This document shows positions 17,231 through 25,556 of a stretch of DNA of 64,000 bases, in pieces (the stretch's first letter is position 1; every line of letters begins with the position of its first letter). A model generated the notes under the pieces. It was not told the DNA's origin. It worked only from the letters and a program-made list of their open reading frames with translations, and did no database searches. The DNA is from Falsiroseomonas bella (GTDB taxonomy: Bacteria > Pseudomonadota > Alphaproteobacteria > Acetobacterales > Acetobacteraceae): positions 186,001 to 250,000 of the forward strand of contig NZ_QGNA01000006.1 of the NCBI RefSeq assembly GCF_003173615.1, written 5' to 3'. Made by a program: the position numbers and the translations under genes.

Positions 17231-17548
17231 TCATATGAACTGCCCGCGCAGGAAGCCCAGGGCGGGCAGCGGGCTCCACTTCTTCGGCAGATCGGCCCGA
17301 CGGATCGGCGCAACGCTGTAGTGTGGCACCGGCTGGCGCGATCGGCGTAGCCAGTCCTCATAGGCGCTGACCTGTTGGGCACGCCAGGCACTGTCCTGGA
17401 GCGCATCGGCGCGTGAGCGGTAGACATTCGCCACCCTGCTCTTCCGGCCGGCAGTCGCGATGACGGCCCAGAGCGTATCGTCTTCGCCACGCAGGCTGAC
17501 GAGGCTTGTCACCCCCAATGGATCGCAAACCCGGCCGGGGCCGGTCAA
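17231..17548 (-). CDS. Hypothetical protein, non-ATG start
   Basis: Open frame of 105 codons whose only full-length start is TTG at 17548; a later GTG (in GVTSLVSL) is equally possible. The sequence looks globular (LRGEDDTLWAVIATAGRKSR, then WRAQQVSAYEDWLRRSRQPV) with an aromatic/Pro-rich tail. The last stop base abuts the stop of the dioxygenase remnant, so the two converge. I do not recognise a family and see no clear ribosome site; it may be a real small gene or a remnant. Confidence 0.4.
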   Translation of the reverse strand: MTGPGRVCDPLGVTSLVSLRGEDDTLWAVIATAGRKSRVANVYRSRADALQDSAWRAQQVSAYEDWLRRSRQPVPHYSVAPIRRADLPKKWSPLPALGFLRGQFI

Positions 17549-17610
17549 GCTTGGCGTCGCTGTCGAGCCATGGGATCAACCCGCCCTGGCCTGGAACGGA
17601 ACATACCGGA

Positions 17611-18240
17611 ATGATCGAGCTCTACGCCTGGAACACGCCGAACGGCCGCAAGATCAGCGTCGCGCTGGAGGAGATGGGCCTCGCCTACCGGGTCATCCCG
17701 GTGGACATTTCGAAGGGACAGCAATTCGAGCCGGCCTTCCTGAAGATCTCGCCGAACAACCGCATCCCGGCGATCCTGGATCCAGAGGGCCCCGACGGAC
17801 AGCCGATCAGCGTCTTCGAATCCGGCGCGATCCTGCTCTATCTGGCCGAGAAGACCGGCCGCTTCCTGCCCGCGGCGCCTCGGGCGCGGGTTGAGGTCTG
17901 GGAGTGGCTGATGTGGCAGATGGGCGGCTTTGGCCCGATGCCCGGCCAAGTCCACCATTTTCTGATGCAGCCCGAGGGGCCGGCCCGCGACTACGGATTC
18001 AACCGCTATCATTCGGAGACCAAGCGCCTCTACGGCGTGCTCGACCGGCGGTTGGCCGGGCGCGACTTCGTCGCCACCGAGGGCGAGCCGAGCATCGCCG
18101 ACTTCGCCATTCTGGGCTGGGCCTGGCGGCATGAGCGCCACCAGGTCTCCTTCGAGGAGTTCCCCGCGGCCGGCGCGTGGTATGCCCGCATGATGGCTCG
18201 CCCGGCTGTCCAGCGCGGCTTCGAGGTTGCGCTCTCCTGA
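17611..18240 (+). CDS. Glutathione S-transferase family protein, YfcG/YghU-like
   Basis: 209 residues. The N-terminal thioredoxin-like domain has WNTPNGRKISVALEEMGLAY, where the TPN(G)xK pattern is that of Nu-class GSTs (YfcG, Ure2p-like) that use Thr/Asn rather than Tyr or Ser, then SPNNRIPAILDPEG and FESGAILLYLAEKTGRFLP. The C-terminal helical domain contains EWLMWQMGGFGPMPGQ and EPSIADFAILGW. Such enzymes reduce disulfides with glutathione. Start ATG 17611 matches family N-termini. It is a single-gene unit. Confidence 0.88.
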   Translation: MIELYAWNTPNGRKISVALEEMGLAYRVIPVDISKGQQFEPAFLKISPNNRIPAILDPEGPDGQPISVFESGAILLYLAEKTGRFLPAAPRARVEVWEWLMWQMGGFGPMPGQVHHFLMQPEGPARDYGFNRYHSETKRLYGVLDRRLAGRDFVATEGEPSIADFAILGWAWRHERHQVSFEEFPAAGAWYARMMARPAVQRGFEVALS

Positions 18241-18325
18241 CACGGGTTGCCGGGGTGGGTCGGTCCGGCTAGAAGCGGCCGGGCATACGTCGTGCAACTT
18301 TGGCATGCGTGACGCTGACCCGTGC

Positions 18326-18419
18326 GGAGGGGTGGCCGAGCGGCTGAAGGCGACGGTTTGCTAAACCGTTATAGGGGCTTAAACCTCTATCGTGGGTTCG
18401 AATCCCATCCCCTCCGCCA
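18326..18419 (+). tRNA. tRNA-Ser (anticodon GCU)
   Basis: The acceptor stem GGAGGGG (18326-18332) pairs with CCCCTCC (18409-18415), followed by discriminator G and an encoded CCA. D-arm GCCGAGCGGCTGAAGGC; anticodon arm ACGGT-TTGCTAA-ACCGT with GCT at 18360-18362, reading AGC/AGU codons. A long variable arm (TATAGGGGCTTAAACCTCTA) marks a class II serine tRNA, and the T arm is GTGGGTTCGAATCCCAT. No integrase or attachment-site duplication is seen beside it. Confidence 0.97.
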
Positions 18420-18473
18420 CCTCTCCCCCGATCCCCCCGACCTCGTCATGATATCCCCGATTTCGGGGGACCC

Positions 18474-19088
18474 ATGAGCAGCACGATCCTGGGGCCGGAT
18501 GGCAGGGCACGATGCCATTGGTGCGGCGCGACGCCTGACTACCTAGCCTATCACGACACGGAATGGGGCTTCCCGGTCGGCGAGGATCGCCGCCTCTTCG
18601 AGAAGCTGTGCCTGGAAGGCTTCCAGTCTGGGCTGAGTTGGCGGACCATCCTGGCGAAGCGCGAGAATTTCCGCGCCGCCTTCCACAACTTCGAGATCGA
18701 CCGCGTCGCCCGGTTCACCGAGCGCGACGTCGCGCGGCTGCTGGGCGATGCCGGCATCGTCCGCCACCGCGGCAAGATCGAGGCCGCCATCAACAACGCG
18801 AAGCGCGCGCAGGAGCTGGTCCGGCAGGAAGGCTCGCTGGCCGCCTATGTCTGGCGCTTCGAGGACGCGGCCGATGAGCCGCCAAGCCTTCGCGCCACCT
18901 CGCCGGCCTCGGTCGCGATGTCGAAGGACCTGAAGAAACGCGGCTGGGCCTTTGTCGGCCCGACGACCGTCTATGCCTTCATGCAGGCCATGGGCCTGGT
19001 GAACGACCACGCGCCGGATTGCGCCATCCGCGCCGAGGCGGCCCGCGCCCGCGCGGCCTTTCGTCGCCCCGGCGCCCCTGGTGCATGA
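18474..19088 (+). CDS. tag: DNA-3-methyladenine glycosylase I
   Basis: 204 residues. Clear Tag signatures: CHWCGATPDYLAYHDTEWGF at the N-terminus, GFQSGLSWRTILAKRENFR, GIVRHRGKIEAAINNAK, SKDLKKRGWAFVGPTTVYAF and GLVNDHAPDC at the end. The Cys and His near each terminus are the zinc-snap ligands of E. coli Tag. It excises 3-methyladenine from alkylated DNA. A short GC hairpin lies at 18455-18468, just before the start, and overlaps the purine-rich ribosome-site region. Probably a single-gene unit. Confidence 0.95.
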   Translation: MSSTILGPDGRARCHWCGATPDYLAYHDTEWGFPVGEDRRLFEKLCLEGFQSGLSWRTILAKRENFRAAFHNFEIDRVARFTERDVARLLGDAGIVRHRGKIEAAINNAKRAQELVRQEGSLAAYVWRFEDAADEPPSLRATSPASVAMSKDLKKRGWAFVGPTTVYAFMQAMGLVNDHAPDCAIRAEAARARAAFRRPGAPGA

Positions 19089-19172
19089 GGCGCCGCCCTG
19101 GCCTAGAAATTCTCCTCAAGCCCGGCCGGCTGTCCCGCCCGGGCCGCACCGGAACGCAGGACATCGCTTGCC

Positions 19173-20819
19173 ATGGCTGACGCAGCGCCCGACGCCGACA
19201 GCTTCGACTATGTCATCGTGGGCTCCGGCGCCGCGGGATCCGTGCTGGCGAACCGGCTCTCCGCCGATCCCGGCGTGACCGTCTGCATGCTCGAGGCCGG
19301 GCCGCCCGACCGCAACCCGTGGATCCATGTCCCGGCCGGCTTCGTGAAGACGCTGAAGGACCCCTCCGTCACCTGGCAGTTCCGCACCGAGCCGACGGCG
19401 AACACCGGCGGCCGCCGCATCCCGACCATCCAGGGCCGCACGCTCGGCGGCGGCTCCTCGGTGAACGGCATGATCTACAATCGCGGCCAGCCGGCCGATC
19501 TCGACAGCTGGGCGCAGCGCGGCAACCGCGGCTGGGGCTATGCCGACTGCCTCCCCTACTACCGCCGCAGCGAGAACCGCATCGGCCTCTGCGACGAGAC
19601 GCGCGGGCAGAACGAGGGCGCGATCCCGGTCACCGACATGGACTGGATCCACCCGATCTCCGAGGCCTTCATCGCGGGCTGCGTCGGCCTCGGCATCCCG
19701 CGCGCGCGCGACTACAATTGCGGCGACCAGGCGGGGGTGGGGTATTACCAGCGCACCATCCGCAACGGGCGGCGCATCTCCGCGGCGGTCGCGTTCCTCA
19801 AGCCTGCGATGACGCGGAAGAACCTCGAGGTGCGCACCAATGCGCGCGCCAGCCGCATCCTTTTCGAGGGCAAGCGCGCGGTCGGCATCCGCTACCTCGG
19901 CGCGCGTGACGCGGCGCCGAGGGAGGTGCGGGCGCGGCGCGAGGTGATCCTCTCGGCCGGCACGGTGAACACCGCGCGGCTGATGCAGGTCTCGGGCGTC
20001 GGGCCGGCAGATCTGCTGGCCCGGCTCGGCGTCGAGGTGGTGCACGAGCTGCCTGTGGGCCTCAACTTCCGCGACCACTACGCCTCGCGCTTCGTGATGC
20101 GGGCGAAGCCCGGCGTCGACACGCTGAACGAGCTCTCACGCGGGCTGAAGCTCGGCGCGCAGATCGCGCGCTGGGCGACCGGGCGGCCGAACATCCTCGC
20201 CACCACGCCGTCCCATGTGCATGTCTTCTGGAAGAGCTTCGAGGGGCTGGACCAGCCCGACCTGCAATGCGTCTTCACGCCCGGCTCCTACGCCGAAGGC
20301 AAGGTCTACATCCTCGACGACTATCCCGGCGTCACCTGCGGCGCCTGGCAGCACCGGCCGGAAAGCACGGGCTGGGTGAGGGCGCGCAGCACGGACGTGT
20401 TCGAGGACCCGGAGATCAACCCGAACTACCTCTCGGATCCGATGGATGTGCGCGTGCACCTGGCGGGCATGCGCCTGGTGCGGCGGATGCTGAACACGCC
20501 GGAACTCGGCCGCTACCTGGAGCGCGAGACGCTGCCCGGCCCGCAGGTGCAGAGCGACGACGAACTGCTCGACTTCGCGAAGCGCAATGCAAGCACGACA
20601 TACCACCTGATCGGCACCTGCCGCATGGGCCCGGCGACCGACCCGAGCACGGTGGTGAACGACCGGCTGCTGGTGCATGGGATGGAGGGGCTGCGCATCG
20701 TGGACGCCTCGATCATGCCGAGCATGCCCTCCGCCAACACCTATGCCACGACGCTGATGATCGCCGAGAAGGCCGCCGACTTCATCCGCGGCCGCGAGAT
20801 CGCCGAGCACGCCGCATGA
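19173..20819 (+). CDS. GMC-family FAD oxidoreductase (choline dehydrogenase-like)
   Basis: 548 residues. FAD motif FDYVIVGSGAAGSVLANRLS near the N-terminus; GMC signature 1 around GRTLGGGSSVNGMIYNRGQP; signature 2 at ILSAGTVNTARLMQVSGVGP; the C-terminus has the catalytic His in YHLIGTCRMG and the closing VDASIMPSMPSANTYATTLM. Relatives oxidise choline, alcohols or sugars. The next gene, an SDR, overlaps by 4 bp (ATGA), and a Rid gene follows, so a stepwise oxidation of an alcohol or amino-alcohol is likely. The substrate is undetermined. Confidence 0.9.
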   Translation: MADAAPDADSFDYVIVGSGAAGSVLANRLSADPGVTVCMLEAGPPDRNPWIHVPAGFVKTLKDPSVTWQFRTEPTANTGGRRIPTIQGRTLGGGSSVNGMIYNRGQPADLDSWAQRGNRGWGYADCLPYYRRSENRIGLCDETRGQNEGAIPVTDMDWIHPISEAFIAGCVGLGIPRARDYNCGDQAGVGYYQRTIRNGRRISAAVAFLKPAMTRKNLEVRTNARASRILFEGKRAVGIRYLGARDAAPREVRARREVILSAGTVNTARLMQVSGVGPADLLARLGVEVVHELPVGLNFRDHYASRFVMRAKPGVDTLNELSRGLKLGAQIARWATGRPNILATTPSHVHVFWKSFEGLDQPDLQCVFTPGSYAEGKVYILDDYPGVTCGAWQHRPESTGWVRARSTDVFEDPEINPNYLSDPMDVRVHLAGMRLVRRMLNTPELGRYLERETLPGPQVQSDDELLDFAKRNASTTYHLIGTCRMGPATDPSTVVNDRLLVHGMEGLRIVDASIMPSMPSANTYATTLMIAEKAADFIRGREIAEHAA

Positions 20820-21595
20820 GCGGCAAGGTCGCACTCGTCACCGGTTCCGGCCGCGGCATCGGGCTGGCCACGACGCGGCGCTTCCTCGCGGAAGGCTGGC
20901 GCGTCGCGCTGCTCGATATCGACGGCGAGCTGCTCGGCCATGCGATGGCGGAACTCGCGCGGCCCGCCGACACGCTGGCGCTGCATTGCGACGTGGCCGA
21001 CGCCACGGCCGTCGGGGCGGCCGTGCGCCGCGCGCATGCGCATTTCGGGCGCCTCGACGCGCTGGTGAACAATGCCGGCACGGCGGTGTTCAAGCCGATC
21101 CTCGAGACGACGCCCGAGGAATGGAACCGCGTGCTCGCCGTGAACCTCACCGGCCCCTTCCTCGCCACCCAGGCCGCGGCGCCGCTCATGGCGGAGGGCG
21201 GCGGCGGGGCGGTGGTGAACATCACCTCCATCTCCGGCCTGCGCGCCTCCACGCTGCGTGTCGCCTACGGCACCAGCAAGGCCGGTCTCGCGCATCTGAC
21301 GAAGCAGCAGGCGGTGGAGCTCGGTGCGCTTGGCATCCGCGTGAATGCTGTCGCGCCCGGTCCGGTGGACACCGCCATGGCCAAGGCGGTGCACACGCCC
21401 GAGATCCGCAAGGACTATCACGACACCATCCCGCTGAATCGCTACGGGCTGGAGGAGGAGTTGGCCGAGGCGATCTTCTTCCTGTGCAGCGACCGCGCAA
21501 GCTACCTGACCGGCCAGGTGATCGCGGTGGATGGCGGCTTCGACGCCACCGGCATCGGCCTGCCGACCCTGCGCGCCGCGCGACGCAACCTCTGA
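20816..21595 (+). CDS. Short-chain dehydrogenase/reductase (SDR)
   Basis: 259 residues with all classical SDR motifs: VTGSGRGIGLATTRRFLAEG (cofactor loop), NNAGTAVFKPI, catalytic ITSISG...YGTSK (Ser/Tyr/Lys), and the C-terminal LTGQVIAVDGGFDATGIG. The residue region after beta-2 (LLDID) favours NAD over NADP. Translation is coupled to the upstream GMC oxidoreductase. It probably takes the product of that enzyme or a related hydroxyl compound. Confidence 0.92.
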   Translation: MSGKVALVTGSGRGIGLATTRRFLAEGWRVALLDIDGELLGHAMAELARPADTLALHCDVADATAVGAAVRRAHAHFGRLDALVNNAGTAVFKPILETTPEEWNRVLAVNLTGPFLATQAAAPLMAEGGGGAVVNITSISGLRASTLRVAYGTSKAGLAHLTKQQAVELGALGIRVNAVAPGPVDTAMAKAVHTPEIRKDYHDTIPLNRYGLEEELAEAIFFLCSDRASYLTGQVIAVDGGFDATGIGLPTLRAARRNL

Positions 21596-21610
21596 GAAGG
21601 ACGGCCGGCC

Positions 21611-22009
21611 ATGGACACGCCGATCTTCATGCTCATGGCCGACGGGCCCGACCGCGTCGCGCCTTTCAGCCACGCCGTCCGCTGCGGGCCCTGGTTGCTG
21701 GTGACCGGCCAGATGCCGACCGATCCCGCCGACAGCCACCTTCCGCTCCCCGACGGCGTCGAGGCGCAGACGCGGCAGGTGATGCGCAACCTGGAACGCG
21801 TGCTGCAGGGCGCCGGCTATGCGCTATCGGACGTTGTGCAGGCCCGGGTCTACCTCACGCAGTTCGAGCGCGACTACGAGGCGATGAACCGCACCTACGC
21901 GTCCTTGTTCCCGCCAGATCGCCTGCCCGCCCGCACCTGCATCGGCGTCACGGGCCTGGCGCGCGGAGCGCTGGTGGAGATCGACCTCGTCGCCTGGAAG
22001 CCAAGCTGA
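21611..22009 (+). CDS. RidA family protein
   Basis: 132 residues. The trimeric Rid fold is shown by PFSHAVRCGPWLLVTGQMPT, TRQVMRNLERVLQGAGYALS, DVVQARVYLTQFERDYEAMN and the closing PARTCIGVTGLARGALVEID. The arginine of PARTC, equivalent to the substrate-binding Arg of E. coli RidA, is retained, so imine deaminase activity is plausible. It follows the GMC/SDR pair by 15 bp and probably belongs to their operon. The facing receptor gene ends 6 bp downstream. Confidence 0.88.
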   Translation: MDTPIFMLMADGPDRVAPFSHAVRCGPWLLVTGQMPTDPADSHLPLPDGVEAQTRQVMRNLERVLQGAGYALSDVVQARVYLTQFERDYEAMNRTYASLFPPDRLPARTCIGVTGLARGALVEIDLVAWKPS

Positions 22010-22015
22010 CCGGTT

Positions 22016-23623
22016 TCAGCGCGCCGCCTTCTGGATGTTCCAGGCGATGATGATCCCCGGCATGGAGAGCACGCCCGAAAGCCGCGGCGTATGCGCTGCC
22101 GGCAGGTACCACTGCCCATACGGCACGTAGGGCACAAGGCGATACGCGCTGGTCTGCAGCTCGTCCAGGATGCGACGGCGCTCCTCCGCTGTCGCGGCAT
22201 AGGGGAAGGCGTCGATCAGCGCCTGGTGCGCCGCGTCGCAGGGCCAGCCGGGCCAGGCGCGCTCGCAGCTGGCCTGCATCGGGACATTGCCGACCGGGTC
22301 GCTGGCGCCGAGGCCGTTCCAGAAGGTCAGGCCGATATGCCAGCCGCCCTCGCTCGGCGGGCGACGATTGGCGCGGCGCCCGGCCATGGAGGCGAAGTCC
22401 ATCGCCTGCACATCGGTGCGGAAACCCACGCGCTGCATCTGCTGCGCCAGCACCAGTGTCGCGGCATGCACGAAGGGATTGTCGGTCGGGTCCATGATGA
22501 CGATCGGCGATCCGTCATAGCCGCTCTCGCGCAGCAGCTGCCGCGCACGCTCCTGCGCCGCCGGCGAGCCGAGGCCCTGCGGCACGCCGGCATTCGTCTC
22601 CTGCGGCGAACCGCAGACGAAGAAGGCGTGGCAGACCTGGTACAGTGCCGGGTCCGGGAACATCGCCTGCAGGATCTCTTCCTGGTTCACCAGCAGCATC
22701 AGCGCCTGCCGCGCGCGGGGATCGTTGAAGGGCGGGTGGATGTGGTTCATGCGGATCATGCCGGGCGCACCCAGCGTGTTGATCCGCACCAGCCGCATCC
22801 CGCGCCGCTGCAGCATCGGCAGGAAGTCCACGCCCGGGCTCTCCACGAAGTCGAGCTCGCCCTGGATCAGCGCCAGCACGGCCGTCTGGGCATTGGCGAT
22901 GTTGAGCCACTCCACGCGGTCCACATGCGCGACCTTGCCGCCCGCCGTGCCGGAAGCCGGCTCGCTGCGCGGCACGTAGTTCGGGTTCCGGCGATACACC
23001 ACGCGGCTGCCCGGCACCCATTCCGAGCGCTCGAAGATGAAGGGGCCGCTGCCGATCGTCTCGGTGATGGCGGTGAAGGGATCCGTCGCGGCGATGCGCG
23101 CCGGCATGATCGCCGGCATGTTGCCCGCCGGCTTGGAGAGGGCATCCAGCATCAGCGCGTAGGGGCGCCGCAGCGTCCAGACCACCGTCTTGCCATCCGG
23201 CTCGGCCGCCAGGCTCGCCGTAATCGCCATGATCTGCCGCCCATGCGGATCGCGCGCGCCCCAACGGCGCAGCGAGGCCACCACATCCGCTGCCGTCACC
23301 GGCGCGCCGTCGTGGAACGCCAGGCCGTCGCGCAGCGTGAAGCGCCAGGTTAGCGCATCGGCCGAGACACTGTGCGTGGCGACCATCTGCGGCTGCGGCC
23401 GCTGCTCGGCATCGCGGCCGAAGAGCTGATCGTAGATCATGTGGGCATGGCTCTGCACCACGCCCGCGGTCGTGTTGATCGGATCGAGCGTCTGCAGGTC
23501 GGCGTTCGGCACCATGCGCAGCACGCGGTCGGGCGAGGTGGTCTGCGCCGTCGCAGCGCCGCCGAGCGATGCCAAGCCGAGCGCGAGGCCGAGCCCGAGG
23601 GCCCGCAGCTTCCGAAACGTCAT
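22016..23623 (-). CDS. Family-5 (peptide/oligopeptide-type) ABC substrate-binding protein
   Basis: 535 residues with a Sec leader (MTFRKLRALGLGLALGLASL, cleavage near GGAATAQ). The SBP_bac_5 signature region is LRMVPNADLQTLDPINTTAG, with FHDGAPVTAADVVASLRRWG further on and VPYVPYGQWYLPAAHTPRLS near the end. Receptors of this class bind peptides, opines, glutathione, nickel or other solutes. No permease or ATPase lies next to it; its neighbours are a Rid gene (convergent) and a divergent flavoprotein. The ligand is unknown. Confidence 0.88.
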   Translation of the reverse strand: MTFRKLRALGLGLALGLASLGGAATAQTTSPDRVLRMVPNADLQTLDPINTTAGVVQSHAHMIYDQLFGRDAEQRPQPQMVATHSVSADALTWRFTLRDGLAFHDGAPVTAADVVASLRRWGARDPHGRQIMAITASLAAEPDGKTVVWTLRRPYALMLDALSKPAGNMPAIMPARIAATDPFTAITETIGSGPFIFERSEWVPGSRVVYRRNPNYVPRSEPASGTAGGKVAHVDRVEWLNIANAQTAVLALIQGELDFVESPGVDFLPMLQRRGMRLVRINTLGAPGMIRMNHIHPPFNDPRARQALMLLVNQEEILQAMFPDPALYQVCHAFFVCGSPQETNAGVPQGLGSPAAQERARQLLRESGYDGSPIVIMDPTDNPFVHAATLVLAQQMQRVGFRTDVQAMDFASMAGRRANRRPPSEGGWHIGLTFWNGLGASDPVGNVPMQASCERAWPGWPCDAAHQALIDAFPYAATAEERRRILDELQTSAYRLVPYVPYGQWYLPAAHTPRLSGVLSMPGIIIAWNIQKAAR

Positions 23624-23665
23624 CCGTGTTTCTCCCGATCGGCCGAACCAGGCCGGCCGGAATTA

Positions 23666-23681
23666 TGTAACGATCGTTCCA
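23666..23681. promoter_or_regulatory. 16-bp inverted repeat, possible TetR-type operator
   Basis: TGTAACGATCGTTCCA has a perfect 10-bp palindromic core (AACGATCGTT) and near-symmetric flanks. It sits in the 128-bp region between the divergent receptor gene (minus) and the disulfide reductase gene (plus). Size and symmetry suit a TetR-family repressor. No such regulator is encoded beside it. Confidence 0.35.
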
Positions 23682-23751
23682 GATCGTCGCAAGCGTAACC
23701 TGCCCGCCACCCCCGGCGAAGCGGCGTGTGAAGACCGAGGGGAATGCGACC

Positions 23752-25221
23752 ATGGCCGAGGCGAACGCCGGTTTCCCGACTGACGCGAAACGCCCGCTGT
23801 TGCGCGAGGGCGTGCTGCATGCCGATCTCTGCGTGATCGGCGCCGGGTCCGGTGGCCTGTCGGTCGCCGCCGGGGCCGTGCAGATGGGCGCCTCCGTCGT
23901 GCTGATCGAGAAGCACCGGATGGGGGGCGACTGCCTCAACACCGGCTGCGTGCCCTCCAAGGCGCTGCTCGCCGCGGCCCATGCGGCGCAGGTGGTGCGC
24001 AGCAGCGGCCGCTTCGGCGTCAACGGACACGAGCCGGCGGTGGAATTCGCAAAGGTGCACGCGCATGTGCACGGCGTCATCGCCGCGATCGCCCCGCATG
24101 ACTCGGTCGAGCGCTTCGAGGGCCTCGGCGTCACGGTCATCCGCGCCGCCGCCCGCTTCACCGGCCCCCAGGAGGTCGAGGCCGGTGACCAGCGCATTCG
24201 GGCCCGCCGCTTCATCGTCGCCACCGGCTCCTCCGCCGCCGTGCCGCCGGTGCCGGGGCTTGCCGAGACGCCTTACCTCACCAATGAATCCGTCTTCGAC
24301 CTCACCGACCGGCCCGATCACCTGCTGGTGCTCGGCGGCGGCCCGATCGGCATCGAGATGGCGCAGGCCTTCCGGCGCCTCGGCGCGCAGGTGACGGTGC
24401 TGGAACGTGCCGGCATCCTGCCGAAGGACGAGCCCGAGGCGGTCGCGATCCTCCGCACCGTGCTGCGGCGCGAGGGCATCGTGCTGCATGAGGGCGCGCA
24501 GATCGCCGCGGTCCGGCGCGCCGCGAACGGCGTCGAGGTCGAGCTCGGCGACGGCACCCGCATCGCCGGCTCGCATCTGCTGGTGGCCGCCGGGCGGCGG
24601 CCCAATCTGCAGGGGCTCGGGCTTGAGCAGGCGGGGATCGCGACGACGCCGCGCGGCATCACCGTGGATGCCGGGCTGCGCACGACGAACCGGCGCGTCT
24701 TCGCCATCGGCGATGTCGCCGGCGGGCCGCAATTCACCCACATCGCCGGCTACCACGCCGGCATCGTGATCCGGAACGCGCTGTTCGGCCTGCCCGCGAA
24801 GGTGGACTACGCGGCGCTGCCTTGGGTGACCTATGCCGATCCCGAGTTGGCCCATGTCGGGCTGACGGAAGCCGAGGCGCGCACTGCAGGGCACCCCGTG
24901 ACCATCCTCGGCCAGGACCTTGCGGGCAACGACCGCGCCCAGGCGGAGGCCGCGACGGAGGGGCTCATCAAGGTCGTGCTCGGCAAAGGCGGGCGCATCC
25001 TGGGCGCCACCATCGTCGCGCCGCGTGCTGGCGAGATGATCGGCCTCTGGGGGCTCGCGATCCAGAAGCGGCTGAAGATCGGCGCCATCGCCTGCTCGCT
25101 CGCGCCCTATCCGACCATGTCCGAGATCTCGAAGCGCGCCGCCGGCGGCTTCTACACGCCCACCCTGTTCGGTTCGCGCACGCGCCGGCTTGTCGGGCTG
25201 ATTCAGCGCTTCCTGCCGTGA
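23752..25221 (+). CDS. FAD-dependent pyridine nucleotide-disulfide oxidoreductase (class I, MerA-like)
   Basis: 489 residues from ATG 23752 (an in-frame GTG at 23728 is less likely). FAD motif LCVIGAGSGGLSVAAGAVQM, redox-active GGDCLNTGCVPSKALLAAAH, NAD(P) motif LLVLGGGPIGIEMAQAFRRL, and FAIGDVAGGPQFTHIAGYHA. The C-terminal dimerisation domain is present but lacks the paired cysteines of mercuric reductase, and there is no HMA domain, so mercury reduction is unlikely. Such proteins often sit beside TVP38-type membrane proteins, as the fragment 12 bp downstream shows here. Confidence 0.88.
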   Translation: MAEANAGFPTDAKRPLLREGVLHADLCVIGAGSGGLSVAAGAVQMGASVVLIEKHRMGGDCLNTGCVPSKALLAAAHAAQVVRSSGRFGVNGHEPAVEFAKVHAHVHGVIAAIAPHDSVERFEGLGVTVIRAAARFTGPQEVEAGDQRIRARRFIVATGSSAAVPPVPGLAETPYLTNESVFDLTDRPDHLLVLGGGPIGIEMAQAFRRLGAQVTVLERAGILPKDEPEAVAILRTVLRREGIVLHEGAQIAAVRRAANGVEVELGDGTRIAGSHLLVAAGRRPNLQGLGLEQAGIATTPRGITVDAGLRTTNRRVFAIGDVAGGPQFTHIAGYHAGIVIRNALFGLPAKVDYAALPWVTYADPELAHVGLTEAEARTAGHPVTILGQDLAGNDRAQAEAATEGLIKVVLGKGGRILGATIVAPRAGEMIGLWGLAIQKRLKIGAIACSLAPYPTMSEISKRAAGGFYTPTLFGSRTRRLVGLIQRFLP

Positions 25222-25232
25222 GGACCCTGCCG

Positions 25233-25556
25233 ATGAACTTCCGCAAGCTGCTGGCGGATCGCCGGCTCTGGATCGCCGCCGGAGCGGTCGCGTTTCTGCT
25301 GGTCGCGCGCGCCAGCGGCCTCGGCGAGGTCCTTTCGCTCGATACGCTCGCTCGTAACCGGGAGGCGCTGTCGGACTTCGTCGCGGCGCATTTCGCACTC
25401 GCCGCGCTGGCCTATGTCGGCATCTATGCCGCGGCGGTCGCCTTCTCCTTCCCCGGGGCGCTGTTCCTGACGCTCCGCGGCACGCCGCCGCCGATCCCGA
25501 TGCGGCGCTGGATGCGCTGCTTGGCCGCTACGTGCGCGATCATGCCGATGGCGTGA
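25233..25556 (+). pseudogene. TVP38/TMEM64 (VTT/DedA-like) family protein, 5' fragment
   Basis: Starts MNFRKLLADRRLWIAAGAVA and continues through a second membrane segment to AVAFSFPGALFLTLRG, which aligns with the N-terminal third of TVP38 membrane proteins up to just before their conserved GGxLFG turn. After residue 83 (about base 25482) homology stops: the frame runs on as unrelated TPPPIPMRRWMRC and ends at 25556. Roughly 130-150 residues of the family's core are missing. The break coincides with the first recognisable codons of the DUF547 gene in another frame, so one deletion explains both. Confidence 0.7.

Noticed and set aside
18326-19088. tRNA-Ser as an integration site for a genomic island
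   Set aside because: There is no integrase, no repeat of the tRNA 3' end nearby, and the flanking genes are ordinary; the IS at 15.9 kb ends more than 1.2 kb away.
23752-25221. Mercuric reductase and a mercury-resistance operon
   Set aside because: The protein lacks the C-terminal Cys pair and HMA domain, and no merR, merT or merP is present.
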